This document shows positions 48,107 to 56,894 of a DNA stretch of 64,000 bases, one piece after another. How positions within the stretch are numbered: the first letter of the stretch is position 1; each line of letters starts with the position of its first letter. The notes beneath the pieces were generated by a model that was not told where the DNA came from, searched no databases, and saw nothing but the letters and a program-made list of their open reading frames with translations. Origin of the DNA: Vallitalea pronyensis (GTDB taxonomy: Bacteria; Bacillota; Clostridia; Lachnospirales; Vallitaleaceae); assembly GCF_018141445.1 (NCBI RefSeq), contig NZ_CP058649.1:4235001-4299000 (forward strand). The letters are read 5' to 3'. Made by a program: the position numbers and the translations under genes.

Positions 48107-48966
48107 CGTCTCCCCTCAATGATTTGGACATTTAGATAAAGTATACCAATGGTCACACTGATATAATAGACAACAGCACTTAGATCGAATATACCTGCCT
48201 TAAAAGGATTATACCGTGACATCAAAGATAATCCCTTCACAAGATGGATGATGCGCCCGTCAAAGTAAGTAGGATGCAGTACTGCCAGAATGATAATGAT
48301 CATAAGCCCTGCAACAGCTAAACCTACGCTTAACCACACTTGCTTAAACATCAGATAGATTAGTCCACAAATGACACCTAACATCAAGACACAAGCCATG
48401 ATGGAGCTTCTGCGATCTTTTGGTAGTGCTAGAACAAGGGTATCTGAGAAAAGTATACAGAAAAAGGTAATATATGTGATTATCGCCGCAATAACTGTAT
48501 TATTGGATAGAGAAGAAATCAGTAAGCCCATGCCAATAAGGGTGGTTCCCAATAATGTAAAGCCTACATAGTTCAAGATAATCTTTGCTGTTGGCATATC
48601 CGTTATCAAGGATAATAGTAAAGGCTGGAACATGGTCAAACACAGGGCCGATAGAAATAGCACAACGATAGCAGTATACTTTCCCATAATTACATCTGAG
48701 CTTTTGATGGGCGCAGTCATTATCAGTTGCTCTGTTTTACTTTGTCGTTCTTCTGCCATGAGACCCATGGTCATCATTGGCATACCAAAGAATAAAACAC
48801 AGATCATCAGGACCTGACTGCCTATTACTTGGGAATAATCGCTGTTTTGCAAAAACAAGTTTAATGAGAACAAGGTGCCAAAAGCTACTAAAATGAAGCC
48901 TATAAACACATAACCTATCATGGTTTTAAAATAATGGTTCAGTTCTTTTTTCAGTATAGGAATCAT
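48094..48966 (-). CDS. ABC-2 type permease (GldF-like)
   Basis: A 290-residue membrane protein with six or more hydrophobic segments, opening IPILKKELNHYFKTMIGYVFIGFILVAFGTLFSL as GldF/ABC-2 permeases do. It includes the MGLMAEERQSKTEQLIMTAPIKSSDVIMGKY loop typical of the class. GGAGG is 7-8 nt before the ATG. It starts directly after the ATPase stop and overlaps the GldG-like gene by 13 bp, a tightly coupled operon. Confidence 0.88.
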   Translation of the reverse strand: MIPILKKELNHYFKTMIGYVFIGFILVAFGTLFSLNLFLQNSDYSQVIGSQVLMICVLFFGMPMMTMGLMAEERQSKTEQLIMTAPIKSSDVIMGKYTAIVVLFLSALCLTMFQPLLLSLITDMPTAKIILNYVGFTLLGTTLIGMGLLISSLSNNTVIAAIITYITFFCILFSDTLVLALPKDRRSSIMACVLMLGVICGLIYLMFKQVWLSVGLAVAGLMIIIILAVLHPTYFDGRIIHLVKGLSLMSRYNPFKAGIFDLSAVVYYISVTIGILYLNVQIIEGRRWRL

Positions 48967-49917
48967 CTAAGCACCTCCTTCTTCTGTCAATTTCATGAAC
49001 ATTTCTTCAAGGGTCAGTACTGTTGGCTGTAGCATAAGAAGGGGATAATTTTTCTCGTGGCACAAGGCGACCAACTGGGTTCTAATGTCATATCCCTTAT
49101 TTACTGAAATGCTATAATCCCAGGTATTGGATTCGTAGGTACCAACAAGATATGTGTCCAAAACGCCTTCCATACATTTTATATTAGCGATTATCGTTTC
49201 CTGATCACATCCTGCTAGTCCTAATCGAAGGATCAACTGATGGATGTTAAGGGCATTTTTTATCATGTTCTCAACTTTTTCATGAGCAATCATATGACCT
49301 TTATTAAGCAGTAGAATACTGTCGCATAGGACACTAATTTCTGAAAGTATATGAGAGCTGATAATAATGGTTCTGGTGGTGGAAAGTTCTTGGATAAGCT
49401 GCCGCATATCCATTATTTGTTTCGGATCAAGCCCAACAGTGGGTTCATCCAATAAGAGGATCTCTTTATCGCCTATAAGGGCTTGACTAAGCCCTACCCT
49501 TTGACAATAACCTTTTGATAAATTCTTGATGCGCCGCTTAATCACATGGGTAATGCCTGTATGATGAGCTGCTTTTTCCATGGCCTGGTGTCTATCTTTT
49601 TTAGCTATACCGTTTAGTTCGGCCACAAATAAGAGATATTCTTTCACGGTCATATCCTTATAAAGGGGTGGCTTTTCAGGGAGAAAACCAATTTTCCTTT
49701 TAACAGCAATAAGCGACTGCATCATATCCATACCATCCACCAGCACCTGGCCTTCATTAGCAAATATGTAACCTGTTAAAATATTCAGTAACGTCGATTT
49801 CCCTGCTCCATTTGGTCCTAAGAGTCCTACTACCTCCCCTTTCTTAATATGAAAACTAACTTGATTTAATGCTCTATGCTCACCATATCGCTTGGTTAGA
49901 CCAGATACTTTAATCAT
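48967..49917 (-). CDS. ABC transporter ATPase (GldA-like)
   Basis: A 316-residue cytoplasmic ATPase. Walker A GLLGPNGAGKST is near residue 34, the Q-loop lies in GFLPEKPPLYKDM, the signature is NLSKGYCQRVGLSQALIG, Walker B is LLLDEPTVGLDP and the H-loop is IISSHILSE. A C-terminal ~90-residue extension (after residue 225) is typical of the GldA/YhaQ class. GAGGAGG places the start at ATG 49917. It is first in the four-gene operon with the permease, GldG-like and DUF4340 proteins. Confidence 0.92.
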   Translation of the reverse strand: MIKVSGLTKRYGEHRALNQVSFHIKKGEVVGLLGPNGAGKSTLLNILTGYIFANEGQVLVDGMDMMQSLIAVKRKIGFLPEKPPLYKDMTVKEYLLFVAELNGIAKKDRHQAMEKAAHHTGITHVIKRRIKNLSKGYCQRVGLSQALIGDKEILLLDEPTVGLDPKQIMDMRQLIQELSTTRTIIISSHILSEISVLCDSILLLNKGHMIAHEKVENMIKNALNIHQLILRLGLAGCDQETIIANIKCMEGVLDTYLVGTYESNTWDYSISVNKGYDIRTQLVALCHEKNYPLLMLQPTVLTLEEMFMKLTEEGGA

Positions 49918-49947
49918 TGAGAACCTCCTCACAATCATGAACAAAAA

Positions 49948-49981
49948 TTGTTATAAAGATAATGAGTTATCCTTATAACAA
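49948..49981 (-). terminator. Terminator of the LplABC-type operon
   Basis: TTGTTATAAAGATAA / TTATCCTTATAACAA, 14 of 15 pairs with a 4-nt loop, then TTTTTG on the minus strand. It lies 37 bp after the last permease stop and just before the Gld-like ATPase ribosome site. Confidence 0.8.
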
Positions 49982-50017
49982 TCATTTATGCGACAACCTT
50001 CGAGTACCCACATGGTA

Positions 50018-50905
50018 CTAGCCCTTAATGGAGCCTATCATCACACCCTTAACAAAGTGCTTCTGAATAAAGGGGTAAATAAATAGAATGGGTAACGTGG
50101 CAATAATAATGGTGGAATACTGTAAAAGCTGTCGGTACATATCCGTTGATTCCGCACTTAGATTAGCACCAGCCAGCATGGTATTTTTATCATTGACAAT
50201 CAGAATTTCTCTTAAGATAAGCTGTAACGGAAATTTAGCTCTGTCTTTCAATAAAATCATGGACATAAACCATTCATTCCATCGCCCAACAGAATAGAAC
50301 AATACCATGACAGCTACCACGGGTTTCGATAAGGGCAGAATAATCTTAAACAATATGGTCCAATCATTAGCACCATCTACTCTGGCGCTTTCTTCAAGAC
50401 TATCTGGTATCTGTCCAAAAGATGTTTTCATAATGATAAGATTCCAAGTCCAAATCATCCCATTGAGTATCATCAATAAGCGTTTATCGTATAAACCTAT
50501 GTTTTTCATTAGCAAGAAAAAAGGAATCAATCCGCCATTAAAAAACATGGTAAACACAATGCCATACATGAAAAATTTCGTATATTTTAATCGCTTTCTT
50601 GAAAAGACGTAGCCTGCTAATGCTGTAAAAAAAACACTAGCTGATGTACCTACTATAACATAAAGTAGTGTGTTACCATAGCCTATTAGAATATTGGGGT
50701 TCTTAAAAGCTAGTTTATAGCCTTCTAGTGTAAAGCCTAACGGTCTTAATAAAACCCCTTGTTGTTGAATTAACTGGGTGGGTTCACTTACTGACGCAAA
50801 CAAGACAAAAACCAATGGGTACAAACAAGTTATGGCTAAGACCGTTAAAAAAACATAGTTAAAACTATCAAAAGCATAATCAATGAACCTTTTTTTTCGT
50901 ATCAT
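50018..50905 (-). CDS. lplC: CUT1 sugar ABC permease (LplC/YtcP-like)
   Basis: A 295-residue inner-membrane permease with six hydrophobic segments. The class EAA loop is ESARVDGANDWTILFKIILPLSKPVV near residue 190. The N-terminus DSFNYVFLTVLAITCLYPLVFVLFASVSEP is typical of LplC/YtcP oligosaccharide permeases. It lies 9 bp downstream of its partner permease, with AGGAGG. It should import an oligosaccharide, powered by a shared MsmX-type ATPase encoded elsewhere, since no ATPase gene is in this group. Confidence 0.92.
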   Translation of the reverse strand: MIRKKRFIDYAFDSFNYVFLTVLAITCLYPLVFVLFASVSEPTQLIQQQGVLLRPLGFTLEGYKLAFKNPNILIGYGNTLLYVIVGTSASVFFTALAGYVFSRKRLKYTKFFMYGIVFTMFFNGGLIPFFLLMKNIGLYDKRLLMILNGMIWTWNLIIMKTSFGQIPDSLEESARVDGANDWTILFKIILPLSKPVVAVMVLFYSVGRWNEWFMSMILLKDRAKFPLQLILREILIVNDKNTMLAGANLSAESTDMYRQLLQYSTIIIATLPILFIYPFIQKHFVKGVMIGSIKG

Positions 50906-50914
50906 AAGAACCTC

Positions 50915-51865
50915 CTACCACAATGATGTTTCTGAAAACCGCTTACTAATCTTATTCGCAGCTAACAACAAAATAAAGTTAATCACGGAGTTAAATAAGC
51001 CTATAGCAGCACTGTAACTAAATTTCATCTGTTCAAGGCCCATGCGATAGACAAAAGTGGAAATGACATCTGCTGTTTCATAAGTGACAGGACTATAGAG
51101 CAGCATAATTTTCTCAAAACCAACGGTCATGGTGTTACCAACTCTTAGAATAAAGAGAATAATAATGGTTGGTAAAATACCAGGAATGGTCACATGGAAT
51201 ATTTTCTTGAATCTTCCTGCACCATCTATGGTTGCTGCTTCATAAAGGGCTTGGTCGATTCCGCTAATAGCTGCTAAGTAGATAATACTGCCATAACCAA
51301 CCCCCTGCCATATGCCTGAGCCTACATAGATCCCTCGAAAGAGATCTGGGTTTTGTAAATAGTTATCTCTTGCAAAACCTAAGAAATTTAAAATATCATT
51401 AATAGCCCCATCTCTGCCCAAGAAATCTTTTAAAATACCACAGATGACAACCATGGATATAAAATGTGGTAGATACGTAATGGTTTGAATGGTTCTTTTA
51501 AAGACTTTCTTATGAATCTCATTTAAGAGTAATGCTAATAGGATAGGTGCTGGAAAGCCTAAAGCAATGTCTAGCACACTGATTAAGAATGTGTTTCTAA
51601 TGACACGCCATGCATAATAACTGGAAAAAAATGATTGAAAATGTTTTAATCCTACCCATTCACTTCCCATAACCCCTAGCCTTGGGGAAAAGTCTTTAAA
51701 ACTGATAACTAACCCATACATGGGACCGTAATGAAAAATAAGGTAGTATAAAGCCACGGGTATGAGCATGATGTATATGGTTTTGTAGCGTTTTATTTCT
51801 TTTATAAAATCCTGAAAGGAGTACTTTTTCGTCTTCCTAAGTGCAACGTGTTTAATGGACACCAT
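50915..51865 (-). CDS. lplB: CUT1 sugar ABC permease (LplB/YteP-like)
   Basis: A 316-residue permease with six hydrophobic segments. The N-terminus YKTIYIMLIPVALYYLIFHYGPMYGLVISFKDFSPRLG is diagnostic of LplB/YteP. The EAA loop is YEAATIDGAGRFKKIFHVTIPGILPT near residue 210. It pairs with the LplC-like subunit just downstream. A 157-bp gap with a long nested hairpin separates it from the binding-protein gene, so the permeases are probably made in smaller amounts than the binding protein. Confidence 0.92.
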   Translation of the reverse strand: MVSIKHVALRKTKKYSFQDFIKEIKRYKTIYIMLIPVALYYLIFHYGPMYGLVISFKDFSPRLGVMGSEWVGLKHFQSFFSSYYAWRVIRNTFLISVLDIALGFPAPILLALLLNEIHKKVFKRTIQTITYLPHFISMVVICGILKDFLGRDGAINDILNFLGFARDNYLQNPDLFRGIYVGSGIWQGVGYGSIIYLAAISGIDQALYEAATIDGAGRFKKIFHVTIPGILPTIIILFILRVGNTMTVGFEKIMLLYSPVTYETADVISTFVYRMGLEQMKFSYSAAIGLFNSVINFILLLAANKISKRFSETSLW

Positions 51866-51887
51866 CTATCAAACCTTTCTAAAAAGT

Positions 51888-52003
51888 GGGGCTGTCTCAT
51901 AATCAGCAATTTTGTTAGCTAGAAGTTTCTGGCAACTATAAGAGGTTAAGCTTTTATAGTTGCCTACGATATTGACGTTAATTTGCTTTTATCAGGCAGC
52001 CCC
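51888..52003 (-). repeat. 116-nt nested hairpin between binding-protein and permease genes
   Basis: The outer arms GGGGCTG (51888) and CAGCCCC (51997) and the inner perfect stem GGCAACTATAA (51931-51941) / TTATAGTTGCC (51954-51964) enclose partly paired sequence. On the minus strand ACTTTTTAG follows. It probably works as a partial terminator or mRNA stabiliser. The ends resemble those of a small palindromic element (see findings). Confidence 0.7.
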
Positions 52004-52022
52004 CAAAACAAAATACCTTCAT

Positions 52023-53705
52023 TTATCGATTCAAATACCGTTCCAAAGCAGCTTGTTGAATGGAAATGGCTTGATTAATACCTAATGCTTCCAGCGTACG
52101 CATATACTCATCAAATTTATCAACAGGTTCTAGACCCATGATGATTTTGAAGGACATTTCCTTGGCATAGGTTTCCACTTCACTCATGATGGACGTGAAT
52201 TCTCTTGTTTCATCATCTGTCATGATAACTGGCGGCATAACCCAATCATCTCCTGCCTCCATCCATATTTCCATGGCATCAAGAACAGATTCATCTAACT
52301 CATAAGACAGTGGGTTTCGAAGATTACCAGACACGTGAATCTTATATTGGTCGTAGATGGACCAAAAATCACCATTCGGGTTGTTCAGCATTTTATCGGT
52401 GAATGTAGGTGTTATATGTTGTAAAGAAGGTGGTAGGAATGTTTTACCAAAGGTTGGTTCTTCGTTAACAATTTCATATGTATCCCCTTCAATACCATAG
52501 TTATATAATAAGAATCCTTCATCACTATAGGCATAGTCCATCCATTGTACTGCAATCTCTGGGTATTCTGTCTTAGCGGAAATCACCCGATAGTAATTCC
52601 TAACATAGGGATTAGACTGACGTATATGGACTTTATCACCTTTATTGACAACGGGCATGGGAGCAGCAACAATACTAAAATCAGGATCGTTTTCTTTCCC
52701 TGCAGTCACATATTTTGTCACAGCCCCATAGCCATTACTAAATGCCCCTGCTTTACCTGATGTAAAATAGGCGTCAAAACTTTTATTGTCTCTTGTTGCA
52801 AAATCCGGGTCAAGGAGACCCTTTTCATACCATCTAGCTAATAATTGAAGATAATCTTTATAACCGGGCTCAGCTGGACCGTAGATAACTTCTCCATCCT
52901 TGTTCATAAAATCCAAGTTATTATCAAGAACAGAAGAACCGTAGGCGCTGGCAAAGGCTGAGTTAGAAGCATACTTCCAATCAAAAGATATCATGAGAGG
53001 ACCTTCTGCACCTTTTTCTTCTTTAAAAGCAATCAGCATGTTTTCCCATTCTTCAATGGTTTCAGGTACTTTAAGACCTAAGTCGTTCAACCAATCTTCT
53101 CGTATTAGCATACCAGACCATGGTGGCTCTTGGTCTAATTGAATACAGGAGAAGGACCAGATATTGCCTTCATCTGTCATGGTTTGACGGCGAATCTCCT
53201 CATTATAATTCATCTTTTCTTTATAGTTAGGTGCGTACTCGTCGATGTAATCATTAAGCTTCAAAAAGTAACCATCTTTTATGGCTTTATCTGGTCCACC
53301 TGGGAATTCAGGAGGTATGTTCTCCATCATATCAGGCAGGTCTCCAGAAGCTAACAAGAGGTTAAAAGCCTGTTTGGATTCACCTGCTGGCGGATGGGTA
53401 AATTCCACCGTTACACCTGTTCGTTTTTCTAATTCTTTATACACGATGTTATCTGCTAGATTAGGAATATTCGTGGAATTAAAATCAGACCACATGGTTA
53501 ACGTTACGGGTTCATCTGTGATTTTCCCTGAAGCATTTTTCTTTCCTGTTTCTTTCTCATTGGTATCATTACCATTATTCGTTTGTTGGCTGCTAGCACT
53601 TTTTGAATCTTTCTCTTCACTCGCTTTACCACAACCAATCATCATCAGTGTCATCATCATGATGATTAAACCTGTTAATACGAATTGACCTCTTTTTATT
53701 CGCAT
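52023..53705 (-). CDS. lplA: Extracellular oligosaccharide-binding lipoprotein (LplA-like)
   Basis: A 560-residue lipoprotein: signal with lipobox MIGC (Cys25), then a Ser/Asn/Glu-rich linker. The mature part is a type II binding fold of LplA/YtcQ size (about 500 residues) with VTLTMWSDFNSTNIPNLADN, ASGDLPDMMENIPPEFPG, PDFATRDNKSFDAYFTSGKAGAFSNGYGAV and SDEGFLLYNYGIEGDTYEIV. It is anchored outside the cell and delivers an oligosaccharide to the two permeases. It stands first in the operon and next to a membrane AraC regulator and a secreted glycosidase. The ligand is plausibly a product of that glycosidase. Confidence 0.93.
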   Translation of the reverse strand: MRIKRGQFVLTGLIIMMMTLMMIGCGKASEEKDSKSASSQQTNNGNDTNEKETGKKNASGKITDEPVTLTMWSDFNSTNIPNLADNIVYKELEKRTGVTVEFTHPPAGESKQAFNLLLASGDLPDMMENIPPEFPGGPDKAIKDGYFLKLNDYIDEYAPNYKEKMNYNEEIRRQTMTDEGNIWSFSCIQLDQEPPWSGMLIREDWLNDLGLKVPETIEEWENMLIAFKEEKGAEGPLMISFDWKYASNSAFASAYGSSVLDNNLDFMNKDGEVIYGPAEPGYKDYLQLLARWYEKGLLDPDFATRDNKSFDAYFTSGKAGAFSNGYGAVTKYVTAGKENDPDFSIVAAPMPVVNKGDKVHIRQSNPYVRNYYRVISAKTEYPEIAVQWMDYAYSDEGFLLYNYGIEGDTYEIVNEEPTFGKTFLPPSLQHITPTFTDKMLNNPNGDFWSIYDQYKIHVSGNLRNPLSYELDESVLDAMEIWMEAGDDWVMPPVIMTDDETREFTSIMSEVETYAKEMSFKIIMGLEPVDKFDEYMRTLEALGINQAISIQQAALERYLNR

Positions 53706-53803
53706 AATACCCTCCTTATATGTAATGACTCATAATAATAGACGTATGCGCATCTTGTCTTCATTCACAGGGCCCTTGTGAAGTTAATAAAAGTATATAC
53801 GGG

Positions 53804-53816
53804 CAAGGATACCTTG
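53804..53816. promoter_or_regulatory. Palindrome upstream of the binding-protein gene
   Basis: CAAGG-ATA-CCTTG, a perfect 5-bp-arm palindrome inside a broader region with ATATAC / GTATAT symmetry, about 100 bp before the start. It is a candidate regulator site for the neighbouring AraC protein. Confidence 0.3.
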
Positions 53817-53915
53817 TATATGCGCATTTTTTTTATGATCATTTTTCGAAATGTGATATTTTTAAATCGTATCATTTTTTTATTTCTTAGTATAATCCTC
53901 CTAAGGTCCTTACGC

Positions 53916-56219
53916 TCACATGTACTTACGATATTTTCCAGGTGTTACACCCTCTACCTTCTTAAAAACTCTTATAAAAGTACCACTATCACCCAAGCCA
54001 CACATGGAGGCAATTTCCTTAATGGTAATGTTATCATTCTTTAGCAGTATTTTAGCTTTTTCCAATCGCACATTGTTGAGATACTTAGAAATATTGACAC
54101 CCATGGTACTCTTAAAAAAGGATGACAGATAGGCAATATTCATTTGAAACACATTTGCAATCATGGATACATTTAGATTATAATCTTGATAATTATGCTT
54201 AATAAATTTACAGATTTCCTTCACCTTTTGATCACTTGAATGGTTACTTTTGAAATTCTTCTCTGCTTCTTGGAAGGTCCTATACATGATTTTACGTATG
54301 TCTTCAATGGAATTACAGTTCATAATGGCATGCATGATCTCATTCAACTCTAATTCCCAGCTTTGACTGGCTTTTTGAGACAGTTCTGAAAAAATATTAG
54401 ACAAGGTATTCACCATGGCAAAGACCGTGCATCTGGCATATTCCACGGATACTTCACTCTTTAGCAGTTGGTGGAGCATCATATCAAGTACTGCAAAACC
54501 TTCATGATATTCGCCACTACGGATTAAACTAATCAGCTTACGCTCTTTATCAAAGGTATAAAAACCTTTCTCTATCTTACACCCCATCTTTTTAATACTG
54601 GTATAGTCCGTTACCTCTTGTCGCCCAAAAAGCAATGCATATTCCATGGTATTAACGGCTTGATCATAGGACAATGAAATCTGGTCAATGCCTTTATTGA
54701 TATCACTTAACGCGATGGATACAAAAAGTCCAAATTTAGCACTTAATATTTCTTTGATGGTAAGGGATGCTTTCTTCGCTTTTAAACGAATATCTTCTTG
54801 TGTCAGCTCCTGGTCCAAGTTATTCATGATGACAACAAAATATTTACCCATTTCAACAATATAGCTGTTTGCGATATCTTCTAACAGCTCCTTATAGAGT
54901 TTTTCAATGAGCAGCATTTTATAATTCAACACATCGTGACTTGCTGTTTCTCCCATATCCTCTAACAATGTATCGTCACTTTCCACATAAATCAGGGCAA
55001 TTTGATAGAGGTCACCTTCAAACCTTACATCATATAACTCCAGTAAAGCATGGGTCTCTATTTCGTGGCTGTAACATCCATTAATCAATCGTCTTAAAAA
55101 TTGATTCCTTAATTGAAGGGTTTGTTTTTCTATGCGAGACTCCACTTTCTTCATTTCATTAATGACTTTATGAATGGAAGCTTCAATGTACTTAATCTCG
55201 TCTTTACCTTCCATAGCATTCTTATCTTGTTCCCTGAAAATATGAAGAATGTTTTGTACCGGGTTATAGTTTTTTGCAGAGAACCACACAGCAAGGGTAA
55301 CGCCAGCTATGAGACATATCAGGGTAAACAATAGGATCATCTGCCTTAACCTTGTGGCTTTCACATAGAAGACCTTTTCCGGTACCGTTAACACATAATA
55401 GTAACCACTGACTTTTGATTGACGTGTAAAGACCAGATAACTGTTGTTATTAATGGTCTGCTTAAAATAATCCTTACTTAAATCCCAATCATTCCCTATC
55501 ATTTTTATGGAACCATTAGATGAAACGATTGTCTCACCTGTATCACTCATGACATAAGCAACACTGCCTTTCATCCATTTGGTGGTATTCAGCATTTTTT
55601 TAATTTTATGATGATCGATAATCACACCTACATTGCCAATAACCTGCTTGTTTGTATCATGAAAGGGACTAAGAAAGCTAATGAAGCTCGTATTATCTTT
55701 ACTAGGCAAGGTAACAAAGCCGCTATCCGTCTTCTGATCAAATATGTTTTTCCATGCCACAAGACTATTGGGTTCACTCATTAAAGCTTGTTCAACATAA
55801 GTATCCAAATTCATCACACCACTTTTTGTAATCAATATATCGTGATTTTTGGGGTACACAAATAAGGACTTAATGAAATAGTCGTTACCGTAATAGCGTC
55901 CTAAGCTCTGAATCAATTGGTAAATATCATAACGGAGCTTATTGTTCAGTTCTTTGGCGTTGACAATGGTGCTAATTTTGAAATTTGTTTCTAATTCGTA
56001 GCCGATACCTTGGATTTGTTTAAACATGGATTCCATAATACTTTCGTATTGTTCTAAGGACGCAATACCTGCTTTTTCAATTTCTTCTTCCACAATGGAT
56101 AACGATGTGACATAAAAAAAGATGGCCATGACCAGTGGTAATATAAGGAGGTAAGCATAAGAAAGGATAAGTGAGTAATACAGTTTTCCTCTAAACTGAT
56201 TTTTAAAGCTGTTCATCAT
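53916..56219 (-). CDS. Membrane AraC-type regulator (YesN/YtdP-like one-component sensor)
   Basis: A 767-residue protein. A first transmembrane segment at about 15-38 and a second near 290-310 (MILLFTLICLIAGVTLAVWFSA) enclose an extracytoplasmic Cache-like sensor. A cytoplasmic linker follows, and the C-terminal ~100 residues are an AraC double HTH (LNVSMIANVFQMNIAYLSSFFKSTMGVNISKYLNNVRLEKAKILL, then IKEIASMCGLGDSGTFIRVFKKVEGVTPGKYRKYM). There is no receiver or kinase domain, so it reads an external signal directly. GGGGG precedes the ATG. It lies between the importer operon and the divergent glycosidase gene, which are its likely targets. Confidence 0.9.
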   Translation of the reverse strand: MMNSFKNQFRGKLYYSLILSYAYLLILPLVMAIFFYVTSLSIVEEEIEKAGIASLEQYESIMESMFKQIQGIGYELETNFKISTIVNAKELNNKLRYDIYQLIQSLGRYYGNDYFIKSLFVYPKNHDILITKSGVMNLDTYVEQALMSEPNSLVAWKNIFDQKTDSGFVTLPSKDNTSFISFLSPFHDTNKQVIGNVGVIIDHHKIKKMLNTTKWMKGSVAYVMSDTGETIVSSNGSIKMIGNDWDLSKDYFKQTINNNSYLVFTRQSKVSGYYYVLTVPEKVFYVKATRLRQMILLFTLICLIAGVTLAVWFSAKNYNPVQNILHIFREQDKNAMEGKDEIKYIEASIHKVINEMKKVESRIEKQTLQLRNQFLRRLINGCYSHEIETHALLELYDVRFEGDLYQIALIYVESDDTLLEDMGETASHDVLNYKMLLIEKLYKELLEDIANSYIVEMGKYFVVIMNNLDQELTQEDIRLKAKKASLTIKEILSAKFGLFVSIALSDINKGIDQISLSYDQAVNTMEYALLFGRQEVTDYTSIKKMGCKIEKGFYTFDKERKLISLIRSGEYHEGFAVLDMMLHQLLKSEVSVEYARCTVFAMVNTLSNIFSELSQKASQSWELELNEIMHAIMNCNSIEDIRKIMYRTFQEAEKNFKSNHSSDQKVKEICKFIKHNYQDYNLNVSMIANVFQMNIAYLSSFFKSTMGVNISKYLNNVRLEKAKILLKNDNITIKEIASMCGLGDSGTFIRVFKKVEGVTPGKYRKYM

Positions 56220-56894
56220 AAAATTCCCCCATTTATTTTTTTAAGGACTCATGATAGTCGCTATATATTGATTATACTTGAAATAGGACAAAGGTATATG
56301 ATTAGTTTTCATTTATATAAGAATTTATTTATGATCCCTATAGTTATTTTTTAATAACATGTGATATTTTTAATAAAATCCAGGCTAATCATCCTTTAAT
56401 CCTAGTTTTCCAATGATGTAGAGTATTTTTTAAACAAAATAACTGGGCATTTTTATATGTTTTTATGAAGGTGACATATATGGGTTCATCGTAATTTTTT
56501 ATGAACTATTATGTTAAGAATAGGATATTTTTAAGAAAAAGATGATGCTGAAAATAATCATGAAACGGCTGTAAGTTTGATTATAAGTGAATCTATACCT
56601 CCATAAAGTACATATAAAATATCACATTGACACTTTTTTCCAAATAGTAGTATGCTAGTAATATATTTTAGAAGATTTTTTCAATTAAATAACCATTTCC
56701 CATATTGAATAATACAAATGCAAAATATGTAAACTTTTGTAGAATGCTGTATATACGTATGGATAGGTATAGGCATAATGTTAGTCGATTTTCAAAAAGG
56801 TGGTGAGATAAGTATACCGAACATTATGTGTATATGTGTACATTCTATATAGATAATTTAAATACCACAAATGAATTTTTGGAGGGAAAATTAC
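56220..56894. other. Long intergenic region between the regulator and glycosidase genes
   Basis: 675 bp without a credible ORF. It holds the divergent promoters and a ~230-nt leader for the glycosidase gene. A purine-rich AAGGTGGTGAG at about 56799 looks like a ribosome site but no ORF follows it. I see no terminator or known riboswitch. Confidence 0.5.
56627..56656 (+). promoter_or_regulatory. Candidate promoter of the secreted glycosidase gene
   Basis: TTGACA at 56627-56632, 18-bp spacer, TATGCT at 56651-56656. It would give a leader of about 230 nt. A CATAAT at about 56774 is an alternative, closer -10. Confidence 0.5.

Noticed and set aside
53281-53688. 135-codon plus-strand ORF opposite lplA
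   Set aside because: Antisense to the signal-peptide and linker part of a clear lipoprotein gene; no initiation signals.
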